This document shows, piece after piece, positions 7,060 through 14,581 of a stretch of DNA of 19,639 nucleotides; position 1 is the first letter of the stretch; the number at the start of each line of letters is the position of its first letter. The notes beneath the pieces are model-generated. The model made no database searches and was not told the DNA's origin. It saw nothing but the letters and a program-made list of their open reading frames with translations. The position numbers and the translations under genes are program-made. The stretch spans positions 1 through 19,639 of the forward strand of contig CAMFZA010000004.1 of NCBI GenBank assembly GCA_946002345.1, written 5' to 3'. Source of the DNA: an uncultured Phascolarctobacterium sp. (lineage in GTDB: Bacteria > Bacillota > Negativicutes > Acidaminococcales > Acidaminococcaceae).

Positions 7060-9948
7060 TTATACCTTTTTATACAAAATGCGCACAGAATTCAGTACGC
7101 AGAGCACGGACACACCTGTATCTGCAAAAACAGCAGCCCACATGGAGGCATAGCCTAACAGGCCTGCTACCATGATAATGGCCTTGACGCCTAGAGCGAA
7201 GGCCACGTTCTGCCAAGCTATAGTACCCGTTGCTCTAGCGATGGCAATGGCCTTAGGAATGGCCTTGACCTCGCTATTCATGAAGACCACATCTGCCGCC
7301 TCAATAGCAGCATCTGCACCACTGCCCATGGCGGCACCCACATCTGCACCGGCCAGCACCGGCGCATCGTTGATACCATCACCCACGAACATCACAGCAC
7401 CGTACTTATTGCGCAGCTTATTGAGCTCGTTGAGCTTATCCTGGGGCAGGAGCTGGGCACGTACTTCGTCTATACCAGCTGCAGCAGCCACGGCCTCCGC
7501 CTCTTTTAAGGCATCACCTGTGAGCATGGCGGTGACTAAGCCCTGCTTCTTCAAGGCAGTAATGGCAACTTTAGCGTCCTCTTTGAGAGTATCATTAATG
7601 AGCAGCTGTCCCATAAACATATCGTTGACAGCCACTAATACCTCGCTACCTGCCACAGCGGGCTCATAGCCTGTGCACGCAATACCAAAGCGCTGCATAA
7701 GCTTAGCATTACCGCAAAGCACCCTTTTAGCACCAAAATGCGCCACTAGACCTTCGCCGGCAATTTCCTCAAAGCGCTCCGGCCGTAGTAGAGACAGTCC
7801 CTTGGCCTTTGCCGCTACCACAATGCTTTGAGCTATAGGATGGGTAGAAACGAGCTCTGCGCTGGCGGTATATTGTAAAAGCTCCTCCTCACTAAAGCCT
7901 TGAGCCGCCTGCAGGGATTGTAGCACAAAATTGCCCTTAGTAACTGTGCCAGTCTTATCCATAATCACAGCCTTCACATGCTTCAGGGCTTCCATAGCCA
8001 CGCCACCCTTAAAGAGGATGCCATATTTGGAGCCTGCACCGATGCCACTGAAAAAGGCCAGGGGTACGCTCAGCACTAAAGCGCAGGGGCAACTGATTAC
8101 TAAAAAGGTCAAAGCCGTATACACCCATTTTTGCCAATCTCCCGTAATCAAGGAAGGTATTACGGCTACCGCCACTGCAGCTGCTACCACGTTGGGAGTG
8201 TATACTCGGGCAAAGCGAGTGATAAAACGGTCAATAGTCGGCTTAGAGGCAGCGGCATTTTCCACGCTATCCAAAATGCGCGTTACCATGGATTCGGCTA
8301 GCACCTTTTCTACGCGAATCTTGAGCATGCCGCTGGTATTCACGCAGCCGGAGACAATTTCATCACCAAAGACACGCTTCACCGGCACTGGTTCACCAGT
8401 AACAGGGGAGGTATCAACGAGACTTTCGCCCTCAATGACCACGCCGTCCAAAGGGATGCGGTCTCCAGCACGCACCAAAAGAATATCACCCACATGAGCA
8501 TCCTCCGCCGGGATGACCTTCACCTCTTCGCCCACCAACAGGTTTACTACCTCAGGACGCATATCCACTGCTTCCGTAATCTGTCCACGGGATTTTTCCA
8601 CAGCACGTTGCTCAAAATATTCGCCCACACGGTAAAAGAACATTACGCCTACAGCCTCTTCCCAGGCTTTGATAGCAAAGGCGCCCAAAGTGGCCACGGT
8701 CATCAAAAAGTTTTCATCAAAAACATTGCCCTTTACGATATTCTTGAGAGCGGTAACAACAATGCGTCCACCAAGTAAAATGTAGGCAAAAACCAAGCAG
8801 TACAGATGGTAAGCTTCAGGTATCAGCCCCAGCCATTCCGTAATAATGAAAACTACACCGCCCAGCGTAATCTCCAGCAATGTCTCCTTCTCGCTAAGAG
8901 TGGACAGGATGCCACCGGCCTTCTTGCGCTCCTCCAGTTCCGGTGCCAGATGGGGCTTAGTAGCGGCCTCTATTAGCACCACGCCCTCCTCCACACTATC
9001 GGTAATTGCCTGCATTTTGGCCAGCAGGCCATCATAATTGGATGCCTTGACCTGCAGCTTTTTCGTAGTAAAGGTTAGTACCGCACTGTCGATTTCTGGC
9101 ATGGCGTTCAAAGCACGTTCAATTTTGGCACCACAGTTAGCACAATCCAAGTTTTGTACTAAGTAGGTGCGTGTGCCGTCCTTACTCAGCTCAGGACGCT
9201 TATCCCTAGGCACCACCTCCACATCGGATTCGATGGAGGTGCAAATTTCTTGAATCAAGGGCAGTAGAGCTTCATGATCCGCGGCACTCAAGCGTAGCTG
9301 CTTGGTGGCAAAGCTTACATTAGCATAGGTAACGCCGGGCAGCTCCTTAATTTTGTACTCCATTTTGGCAGCGCAGTTGGCGCAGCCAAGGTTTTTCAAA
9401 ATATAAACACGCTTCACCTTATCCGCATCAGGCATTCTGCAAGTGCAGTTGGCTAAGCTTTCGCCACAGATATCGCAATATTCCTCATGAGGATGGCAAA
9501 TTTCGCACTGACAATCCTCTGGATGACCTGGCACATGCTCATGATGGTGCTCATGATGCTCATGGCCACAGCTACATTCATCGTGCTTATGCTCTTCATG
9601 ATCATGGTGGTGCTCATGACCGCAGCCACATTCATCCTCTTCATGCTCATGATGGTGATTTTCATGCTCTCCGTGATCATTGCCACAACAGCAGTCATCA
9701 TGCTCTACATGCTCATGCTCATGAGTATGACTGCAGCCATCTCCATGGCTATGCTTAGGTATATGCCCCATGCTAGCGTGATTGTGGTCCTTGCCACAGT
9801 GACCACAGGTGCAGCCTTCGGGATGCTTGCTATAATCCTCAGCACCCTTAATATGGCCGTGCACATGTCTAAAGCTGCGCACCTCTTCGGAGGAGTTCCG
9901 CACATCTTCTAAATCTCTTATAGTTTTATGGGTGTCCTTCATTATCAT
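7060..9948 (-). CDS. P1B-2-type Zn/Cd/Pb-exporting ATPase with a His/Cys-rich N-terminus
   Basis: A 962-residue heavy-metal P-type ATPase of the ZntA/CadA type that pumps Zn, Cd or Pb out of the cytoplasm. Order of parts: a His/Cys-rich region (28-170, about 38 His and 18 Cys), two heavy-metal-associated domains with CANC at 189-192 and 269-272, a first group of membrane helices, the actuator TGE (518-520), the metal-binding CPC (620-622), the phosphorylated Asp664 in DKTGT, the STHPIAQ motif (701-707), GDGINDAP, and a last membrane pair with FADTGVSVLCVLN, whose Asp is typical of Zn/Cd pumps. The His/Cys region repeats units like DECGCGHEHHHDH. Typical ZntA is about 730 residues, so the N-terminus is greatly extended. 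The ATG at 9948 is only three bases from AAAGGTGG; the in-frame ATG at 9942, nine bases away, may be the true start. No regulator gene adjoins it. Confidence 0.95.
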   Translation of the reverse strand: MIMKDTHKTIRDLEDVRNSSEEVRSFRHVHGHIKGAEDYSKHPEGCTCGHCGKDHNHASMGHIPKHSHGDGCSHTHEHEHVEHDDCCCGNDHGEHENHHHEHEEDECGCGHEHHHDHEEHKHDECSCGHEHHEHHHEHVPGHPEDCQCEICHPHEEYCDICGESLANCTCRMPDADKVKRVYILKNLGCANCAAKMEYKIKELPGVTYANVSFATKQLRLSAADHEALLPLIQEICTSIESDVEVVPRDKRPELSKDGTRTYLVQNLDCANCGAKIERALNAMPEIDSAVLTFTTKKLQVKASNYDGLLAKMQAITDSVEEGVVLIEAATKPHLAPELEERKKAGGILSTLSEKETLLEITLGGVVFIITEWLGLIPEAYHLYCLVFAYILLGGRIVVTALKNIVKGNVFDENFLMTVATLGAFAIKAWEEAVGVMFFYRVGEYFEQRAVEKSRGQITEAVDMRPEVVNLLVGEEVKVIPAEDAHVGDILLVRAGDRIPLDGVVIEGESLVDTSPVTGEPVPVKRVFGDEIVSGCVNTSGMLKIRVEKVLAESMVTRILDSVENAAASKPTIDRFITRFARVYTPNVVAAAVAVAVIPSLITGDWQKWVYTALTFLVISCPCALVLSVPLAFFSGIGAGSKYGILFKGGVAMEALKHVKAVIMDKTGTVTKGNFVLQSLQAAQGFSEEELLQYTASAELVSTHPIAQSIVVAAKAKGLSLLRPERFEEIAGEGLVAHFGAKRVLCGNAKLMQRFGIACTGYEPAVAGSEVLVAVNDMFMGQLLINDTLKEDAKVAITALKKQGLVTAMLTGDALKEAEAVAAAAGIDEVRAQLLPQDKLNELNKLRNKYGAVMFVGDGINDAPVLAGADVGAAMGSGADAAIEAADVVFMNSEVKAIPKAIAIARATGTIAWQNVAFALGVKAIIMVAGLLGYASMWAAVFADTGVSVLCVLNSVRILYKKV

Positions 9949-9986
9949 GTACCACCTTTCTCAAAGCATATAACTTGTGTTTTTAT

Positions 9987-10002
9987 ATGAGTATTTATTC
10001 AT
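9987..10002. promoter_or_regulatory. ArsR/SmtB-like operator half of a pair, proximal site
   Basis: ATGAGTATTTATTCAT is an imperfect 16-bp palindrome (six of eight bases match between the arms). It lies 39-54 bases upstream of the ATPase start codon and shares the TGAGTATT and ATTCAT blocks with the site at 10074-10089. It would sit in the transcribed leader, where a repressor could act as a roadblock. Confidence 0.4.
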
Positions 10003-10063
10003 GTGTTATCGAAAAATATAGTGCAGGTTGCGTTACTTGCATCGCATGCCTGCTTTCTAACAT

Positions 10064-10072
10064 ATTATAACA
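10064..10072 (-). promoter_or_regulatory. Extended -10 promoter of the P1B ATPase gene
   Basis: On the minus strand TGTTATAAT gives a perfect TATAAT (complement of 10064-10069) with the extended -10 TG one base upstream, which explains the lack of a clear -35 box. The operator-like palindrome at 10074-10089 lies in the spacer/-35 region. The leader also holds a hairpin (10023-10053, GCAGG/CCTGC with an inner GCG/CGC). Confidence 0.6.
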
Positions 10073-10073
10073 T

Positions 10074-10089
10074 ATGAATGAGTATTCAT
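10074..10089. promoter_or_regulatory. ArsR/SmtB/CadC-like operator overlapping the ATPase promoter
   Basis: ATGAAT-GAGT-ATTCAT is a perfect six-base inverted repeat and resembles the TGAA-N-TTCA type operators of the zinc/cadmium-sensing ArsR/SmtB family, such as CadC and CzrA. It covers the region between the -10 and -35 positions, as expected for repression. The repressor gene is not in this window. Confidence 0.6.
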
Positions 10090-10116
10090 CTATAGTTTTC
10101 TGTAAAAAATTAGCGA

Positions 10117-10171
10117 TTTTTAAAAGGCTGGGTGCGTCCACAGCTACAGGGATACAACTAGGTACGCACCC
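10117..10171 (-). terminator. Probable terminator of the Nik/Opp-type operon
   Basis: An 8-bp stem GGGTGCGT/ACGCACCC (10130-10137 with 10164-10171) closes a 26-nt loop and, on the minus strand, is followed by AGCC and TTTTAAAAAT. Between it and the stop codon at 10219 is a second short-loop hairpin (about 10193-10214, GGAGAAGAAA with TTTCTTCCCC). The U-tract is mediocre, hence moderate confidence. Confidence 0.5.
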
Positions 10172-10218
10172 ATTTGGAGATGGAAGGGGAAGAAAAATTT
10201 CTTCTCCTGACAGAGAAA

Positions 10219-11208
10219 TTATTTATAAAGGTGGCAGGCCACCCAGTGACCATGCTCAACCTCTTTAAGCGCAGGCTTTTGCTGCATGCACTGCTCTGTG
10301 CAATGCTCGCAGCGGCTAGCAAAGGGACAGCCTGGCGGCAAATCCAAGGGACTGGGAATTTCGCCCTCTATGGGCTCAATCTTTTCGCCAGGACGGAAAT
10401 CCACCTTGAAAACCGCCTTCATCAGGGCTTTAGTGTAGGGATGCTTACAGCTTTCAGCAATGCGGCCATGCTCCAGCCATTCTACCACATTCCCCAAATA
10501 CATCACAGCCACCTGATGACACATTAAATCAACTAAGCCTAAATCGTGGGCAATGAAGAGATAGGTAATGTTCTTTTCCTTTTGCAAGCGACACAGGAGC
10601 TCGCACACCTTTTCCTGCACGGAAACGTCCAAGGCAGAGGTTGCTTCGTCACAGACAATAATCTTGGGCTCTAGCGTCAACGCGCGGGCAAGGCCCAAGC
10701 GTTGGCGCTGACCGCCACTCATACTGTGGGGATAGCGGTCCTTGAAGGAGGCAGGCAGCTCTACCATTTCCAAAAGCTCGGCAGCCTTAGCATCCACCTC
10801 ATCCTTTTTAATCAAGCCAAAATTCTTCAAGGGCTCGGTCAGGATGTCCTTCACCAGCATTTTCGGATTGAAGGCTGCTGTGGGGTCTTGGAAGACCATT
10901 TGGATTTTGCGACGGTCCTGACGGGATTCCTCGCCCCGATTCTTAAGCAAATCATGGCCTTCAAAAATGGCCTCACCGCTGGTAGCAGGCTGAATCTGCA
11001 GCAGGGTGCGCACCAAGGTGCTCTTACCACAGCCGGATTCGCCAATGATGCCCAAGGTTTTGCCCTCATAGGCACGCAGGGAAATATCATTGCAGGCCGT
11101 CAACAGTCTGCCGTCATCCACCTTAAATTGCTTGGTCAAGTGCTTAATATCTAAAATAACCTTACTGCGCTCATAGGTGGGCTTGACTGCATTATTTTTA
11201 TTAGGCAT
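10219..11208 (-). CDS. ABC transporter ATPase of the NikE/DppF/OppF type
   Basis: A 329-residue ATP-binding subunit energising the importer encoded by this operon. Walker A is GESGCGKST (56-64), the signature is MSGGQRQR (163-170), Walker B leads to CDEATSALD (186-194), and the H-loop is IAHDLG. After the ATPase core comes the oligopeptide/dipeptide C-terminal region, with the NPYT-like HPYTKALM (256-263) and a cysteine group Cys294, Cys300, Cys303 and Cys307 in a pattern common to OppD/OppF-type subunits, possibly holding an Fe-S cluster. The gene is last in the operon and its ATG overlaps the end of the preceding ATPase gene by eight bases, indicating coupled translation. The specific substrate cannot be read from this subunit. 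Confidence 0.93.
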   Translation of the reverse strand: MPNKNNAVKPTYERSKVILDIKHLTKQFKVDDGRLLTACNDISLRAYEGKTLGIIGESGCGKSTLVRTLLQIQPATSGEAIFEGHDLLKNRGEESRQDRRKIQMVFQDPTAAFNPKMLVKDILTEPLKNFGLIKKDEVDAKAAELLEMVELPASFKDRYPHSMSGGQRQRLGLARALTLEPKIIVCDEATSALDVSVQEKVCELLCRLQKEKNITYLFIAHDLGLVDLMCHQVAVMYLGNVVEWLEHGRIAESCKHPYTKALMKAVFKVDFRPGEKIEPIEGEIPSPLDLPPGCPFASRCEHCTEQCMQQKPALKEVEHGHWVACHLYK

Positions 11209-11992
11209 AATAACACTTCCCTCCTATGATGGGTACTGCACGTAGCAGCTGCTTGGTATACTCATGCTGGGGATTGCCAATAACATCCTCACGCTTGCCA
11301 TATTCCACAACCTTGCCGCCCTGCATAACCATAATTTTATTGGAAACGTAGGAGGCTACGCCAATATTATGGGTTACGATGATGACCGCAACATTATATT
11401 CGTTGCGAATATCTACGATTTGGCGAATAATCTGAGCCTGGGTCGTAACGTCCAAGGCGCTGGTAGGCTCGTCGGCCAGCAAGATTTTCGGGCTGAAAAT
11501 CATGGCCATAGCAATACCCACGCGCTGGCGCATACCGCCGGAAAGCTCAAAGGGATAGCAATTCATGATGTTTTCCGGATTTGGCAGGCGCACATTGGTC
11601 AGCATTTGGCAGGCCATTTCATAGGCCTGACTCTTTGACTTATCCGGCTGATGGGCTTGGATATAGTCGATGAACTGGGCGCCGATGCGGCGAATAGGAT
11701 TAATCATATTGCCGCTGTCCTGGAAAATCATGGACATTTCGCTGCCATACATATGCCGCCACTGCTCCGGCGTGTTTTGCAGTACATCCTTACCATCAAA
11801 GGTAATGGAGCCTGCGCTCACACGACCAGCGCCAGGCAAGCAGCCCATAATAGCACGGATAACGGTGGTCTTGCCACTGCCGGACTCGCCTACAATGGAC
11901 ATTATCTCGCCCTTATCTAATTCTAGGCTAGCACCAGCTACGGTGAGACGCTCACCGTAGCTGATGTCTAAATCTTTTACTTGAAGTAGCAT
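11201..11992 (-). CDS. ABC transporter ATPase of the NikD/DppD type
   Basis: A 263-residue ATP-binding subunit, partner of the NikE/DppF-type ATPase encoded next. Walker A is GESGSGKTT (35-43), the Q-loop lies in MIFQDSGNMINPIRRIG, the signature is LSGGMRQRVGIAMAM, Walker B leads to ADEPTSALDV, and the H-loop is VTHNIG. It is shorter than DppD/OppD (about 320-330) and lacks their cysteine-bearing C-terminal extension, ending soon after HEYTKQLLRAVP; this compact form is seen in NikD of E. coli (254 residues). The ATG has AAGG nine bases upstream and follows the binding-protein gene by about 33 bases. Confidence 0.92.
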   Translation of the reverse strand: MLLQVKDLDISYGERLTVAGASLELDKGEIMSIVGESGSGKTTVIRAIMGCLPGAGRVSAGSITFDGKDVLQNTPEQWRHMYGSEMSMIFQDSGNMINPIRRIGAQFIDYIQAHQPDKSKSQAYEMACQMLTNVRLPNPENIMNCYPFELSGGMRQRVGIAMAMIFSPKILLADEPTSALDVTTQAQIIRQIVDIRNEYNVAVIIVTHNIGVASYVSNKIMVMQGGKVVEYGKREDVIGNPQHEYTKQLLRAVPIIGGKCYYA

Positions 11993-12025
11993 TAAACTAT
12001 ACCTTCTTCATAAATATTTGTGTTT

Positions 12026-13603
12026 TTAGTTCTTCGGAGCAATGTCCTTGGTCAGCCAATAATAATCAGCGGGATAAATATTGGCATTTACTAAACCAGC
12101 TTTAGATACCATATTAGTCTTAGGATAACCAAAGAACAGAGCTACACCATCATCCAACAGGATTTGCTGCATTTCAATCATGTATTGACGGCGCTTAGCA
12201 GGATCAAATTCTACAGCCAACTTGTCGGACAGAGCATCAAACTTCGCATTGCTGTAGCCGGTGGAGTTTTGCGGTTGGCTACCATTGATATTGCTCTTCC
12301 AGTACCAGTTCAGATAAACTTCAGGGTCACCGGTATTTGCAGTGAGGATATTGGAAATAATCAGGTCGAATTGACCCTTTTGACGCATGGGATCCAGCAC
12401 GTTGTAGTCAACATTCTTCATATTAACTTTAATGCCAATTTTCTTAGCATCTGCTTGAGTTGCTTCAGCATACAGGGGCAGCTCTGCACGACCACTATAG
12501 AAAACAAAGTCAATTTCCAAATTCTTACCGTTTTTATCCACATAGCCGTCACCATTGGTGTCCTTCCAGCCAGCTTCAGCCAAAAGCTTCTTCGCGTTTT
12601 CAGGATTATAGGCATTGGGGTCCTTCAATTGATCAAAGCCATAGTCCAAAGAAGGAGGAACAGGTGCTTTGCCCGGAATAAAGGTGTCCTTCAACAGCAC
12701 CTTATTATAGGTAACACGGTCCAAGCATTGAATCAGGGCAGCACGCACCTTGGGATCATGCAGGGGCTTGCCCTCGTTCATATTAATCTGGGCCAGTACA
12801 GTACGCAGGGAAGCGATTTCAGAGATATTATATTTAGCCTTGTCCTTGAACAGCTGCAAATCGCCAGCAGCAATGTTAATAGCAAAGTCGATTTCACCCT
12901 TTTGCAGTGCCATCGCACGGGTATTGGGGTCATCAATAGTAGGAATCTCCGCATTCTTGAAGGGAACTGCGCCATCCCAATAATTGGGGTTAGCAACCAT
13001 CACAGCCTTAGCCTTGCTATAGGTCTTGACAGCGTAGGGACCGGTACAGATAGGACCTTCTTTCTTAATATCCCTATCCTTAACCTTGGTATCAATGATA
13101 ATGAACAGGGGGTCTGCCAGCATGCCAGGTAAGGAAGGAGTGGGGTTTTTAGTTTTAATAATTAAATTTTGTCCGTCAGCCTTAATTTCGGAATATTGGA
13201 AGACGGATTGAGCTCGGTTGGAAAGCTTAAAGGTTCTTTCCAAGGATTCCTTAGCGATTTCAGCAGTCAGCTTATCACCATTAGAAAACTTAACCTTGTC
13301 GTTAATATGGAAGGTCCAGGTCAGCTTATCATCGGAAATAGACCATTTATCAGCCAACCAAGGAGTAGCATTCATTTTGTTATCAAATTTCACCAAGCAT
13401 TCGCCCAAACCATAGCGCATTACTACCCAGCTGAAGAAATTATCTGCAGGATCCAGATTATCAGCAAAGTTGGTTACACCAAATTTTACCATCTCATTGG
13501 TAACATTTGCCTTTTTAGAGCTACCACCACCGCAGCCTGACGCTGCCAAAGCTAATACACCAATCATAGCCGCTGCTGCGGAAATCTTAAATAATTTTTT
13601 CAT
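12026..13603 (-). CDS. Lipoprotein substrate-binding protein of the NikA/DppA/OppA family (SBP family 5)
   Basis: A 525-residue extracytoplasmic solute-binding lipoprotein that delivers the ligand to the permeases encoded upstream. The signal peptide runs to a lipobox ASGC with the lipidated Cys24, followed by a GGGSSKK linker. Family 5 hallmarks include the NPNYWDG block (206-211), PLHDPKVRAALIQCLDR (280-296) and the internal EAGWKDTNGDG region. The loop DTNGDGYVDKNG (348-359) looks like an EF-hand calcium site and occurs in some relatives. Only two histidines are present (His99, His282), so direct binding of free Ni or Co by histidines as in E. coli NikA is doubtful; a chelate or peptide-like ligand is as likely. 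The ATG at 13603 has AGGAG eight bases upstream; an in-frame GTG three codons earlier overlaps that site. It lies third in the operon, after a structured 138-bp gap. Confidence 0.92.
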   Translation of the reverse strand: MKKLFKISAAAAMIGVLALAASGCGGGSSKKANVTNEMVKFGVTNFADNLDPADNFFSWVVMRYGLGECLVKFDNKMNATPWLADKWSISDDKLTWTFHINDKVKFSNGDKLTAEIAKESLERTFKLSNRAQSVFQYSEIKADGQNLIIKTKNPTPSLPGMLADPLFIIIDTKVKDRDIKKEGPICTGPYAVKTYSKAKAVMVANPNYWDGAVPFKNAEIPTIDDPNTRAMALQKGEIDFAINIAAGDLQLFKDKAKYNISEIASLRTVLAQINMNEGKPLHDPKVRAALIQCLDRVTYNKVLLKDTFIPGKAPVPPSLDYGFDQLKDPNAYNPENAKKLLAEAGWKDTNGDGYVDKNGKNLEIDFVFYSGRAELPLYAEATQADAKKIGIKVNMKNVDYNVLDPMRQKGQFDLIISNILTANTGDPEVYLNWYWKSNINGSQPQNSTGYSNAKFDALSDKLAVEFDPAKRRQYMIEMQQILLDDGVALFFGYPKTNMVSKAGLVNANIYPADYYWLTKDIAPKN

Positions 13604-13639
13604 ATTATGCACTCCTATCTTTTAATACTAACCTTTACT

Positions 13640-13742
13640 AAAATCGTTCAGAAGGTACCATATACAAGGAATAGCGACGACGGTGTATCGGGAATACTCC
13701 TAGGAGCTACAACGTAGTAGATGGTGCCTTATGGACGATTTT
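13640..13742. ncRNA. Structured intercistronic element before the binding-protein gene
   Basis: The gap between the second permease gene and the binding-protein gene is a long imperfect inverted repeat. AAAATCGT (13640-13647) pairs with ACGATTTT (13735-13742), then AAGGTACCAT (13652-13661) with ATGGTGCCTT (13721-13730), then TAC with GTA. Two inner hairpins are possible (13682-13700 and 13707-13717). Two of the mismatches become G-U pairs if the plus strand is transcribed, and that strand continues into TTTTTAATCTTTT. On the minus strand it would act as a hairpin in the operon mRNA, perhaps stabilising the binding-protein message. No known family was recognised. Confidence 0.45.
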
Positions 13743-14578
13743 TAATCTTTTACATCGTTGCGAGGGTCTAATACATCGCGCAAATTGTCACCCCAGAGGT
13801 TAAAAATAACTACTGTTACAAAAATCGCCAAGCCCGGGAAAATCATCAACCAGGGTGCAGTTTGCAGCTGCTGGCGTCCCTCGTTCAGCATCAAGCCCCA
13901 TTCAGGAGCAGGGGGCTGACTGCCAAAGCCTAGGAAGGACAGACCTGCCAACTCCATCATCAGCGCACCAATATCAGCGGCTGCTGTAATAACCATCATG
14001 GGCAGAATGTTGGGCAGGATATGCACCCAGAGAATATGGGGAGATGTACCACCATTGACAATGGCCGCTTCCACATAATCACGGCGCTTTACCTTGAGCA
14101 CCATGCTGCGAGCCAAGCGAGCGTATTTAGTCCAGCTGACAATGGTCAGTGCGATAACCGCATTCACCAGACTGCCGCCCATAATACCAGCAATGGCAAT
14201 GGCCAAAATCATGCCAGGAAAGGAAATCATCATATCACTAAAGCGCATGATAATAATATCCACCTTCCCGCCGAAATAGCCGGATAAAACACCCATGGTA
14301 GTGCCAACTAAGAAAACGCTGGCTACTAAAACTAAAACGCCGGTGAGAGAAGCACGAGCACCATAGAGCACACGGCTAAAGCAGTCACGCCCCAGCTTAT
14401 CTGTACCAAACAGATGCGTCATGCTAGGCTCTAAGAAAGCATCCTTCATCTCTGCATGGGTAGGGTCAAAGGGAGATATAATAGGCGCAGCTAAGGCTAT
14501 CGCCAGCAAAAGCAGTACCAGCAGGCTGGTCACTGCAAAGGCGCGGTTAGTTTTAAAACCATTTACTAAAGTTTCCAT
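13742..14578 (-). CDS. ABC transporter permease of the NikC/DppC type
   Basis: A 278-residue inner-membrane subunit of the importer, with an N-terminal membrane helix (about 14-35), a periplasmic stretch carrying HLFGTDKLGRDCFSRVLYG (54-72, a hallmark of the DppC/OppC/NikC group), then five further hydrophobic segments. The cytoplasmic coupling (EAA) loop is DYVEAAIVNGGTSPHILWVHILPN near 169-192, and GLSFLGFGSQPPAPEWG follows near 218-234. The start ATG lies three bases after the stop of the first permease gene, with AAAGGTGAGG upstream, so the two permeases are coupled. The stop codon directly abuts the structured element preceding the binding-protein gene. Confidence 0.93.
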   Translation of the reverse strand: METLVNGFKTNRAFAVTSLLVLLLLAIALAAPIISPFDPTHAEMKDAFLEPSMTHLFGTDKLGRDCFSRVLYGARASLTGVLVLVASVFLVGTTMGVLSGYFGGKVDIIIMRFSDMMISFPGMILAIAIAGIMGGSLVNAVIALTIVSWTKYARLARSMVLKVKRRDYVEAAIVNGGTSPHILWVHILPNILPMMVITAAADIGALMMELAGLSFLGFGSQPPAPEWGLMLNEGRQQLQTAPWLMIFPGLAIFVTVVIFNLWGDNLRDVLDPRNDVKD

Positions 14579-14581
14579 TAC

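Noticed and set aside
9480..9770. CRISPR-like or microsatellite-like repetition
   Set aside because: The CATGATGGTGCTCATG-type repetition is the coding DNA of the His/Cys-rich ATPase N-terminus. Units vary in length and there are no unique spacers.
12164..13132. A 322-codon open frame on the plus strand opposite the binding-protein gene
   Set aside because: It is antisense to a clear SBP family 5 lipoprotein, with no recognisable domain or start signal.
13640..13742. Integron attC site, insertion sequence ends or known riboswitch
   Set aside because: No attC core motifs, no transposase and no target-site duplication that I can see, and no match to riboswitch cores I know. Kept only as an unclassified structured element.
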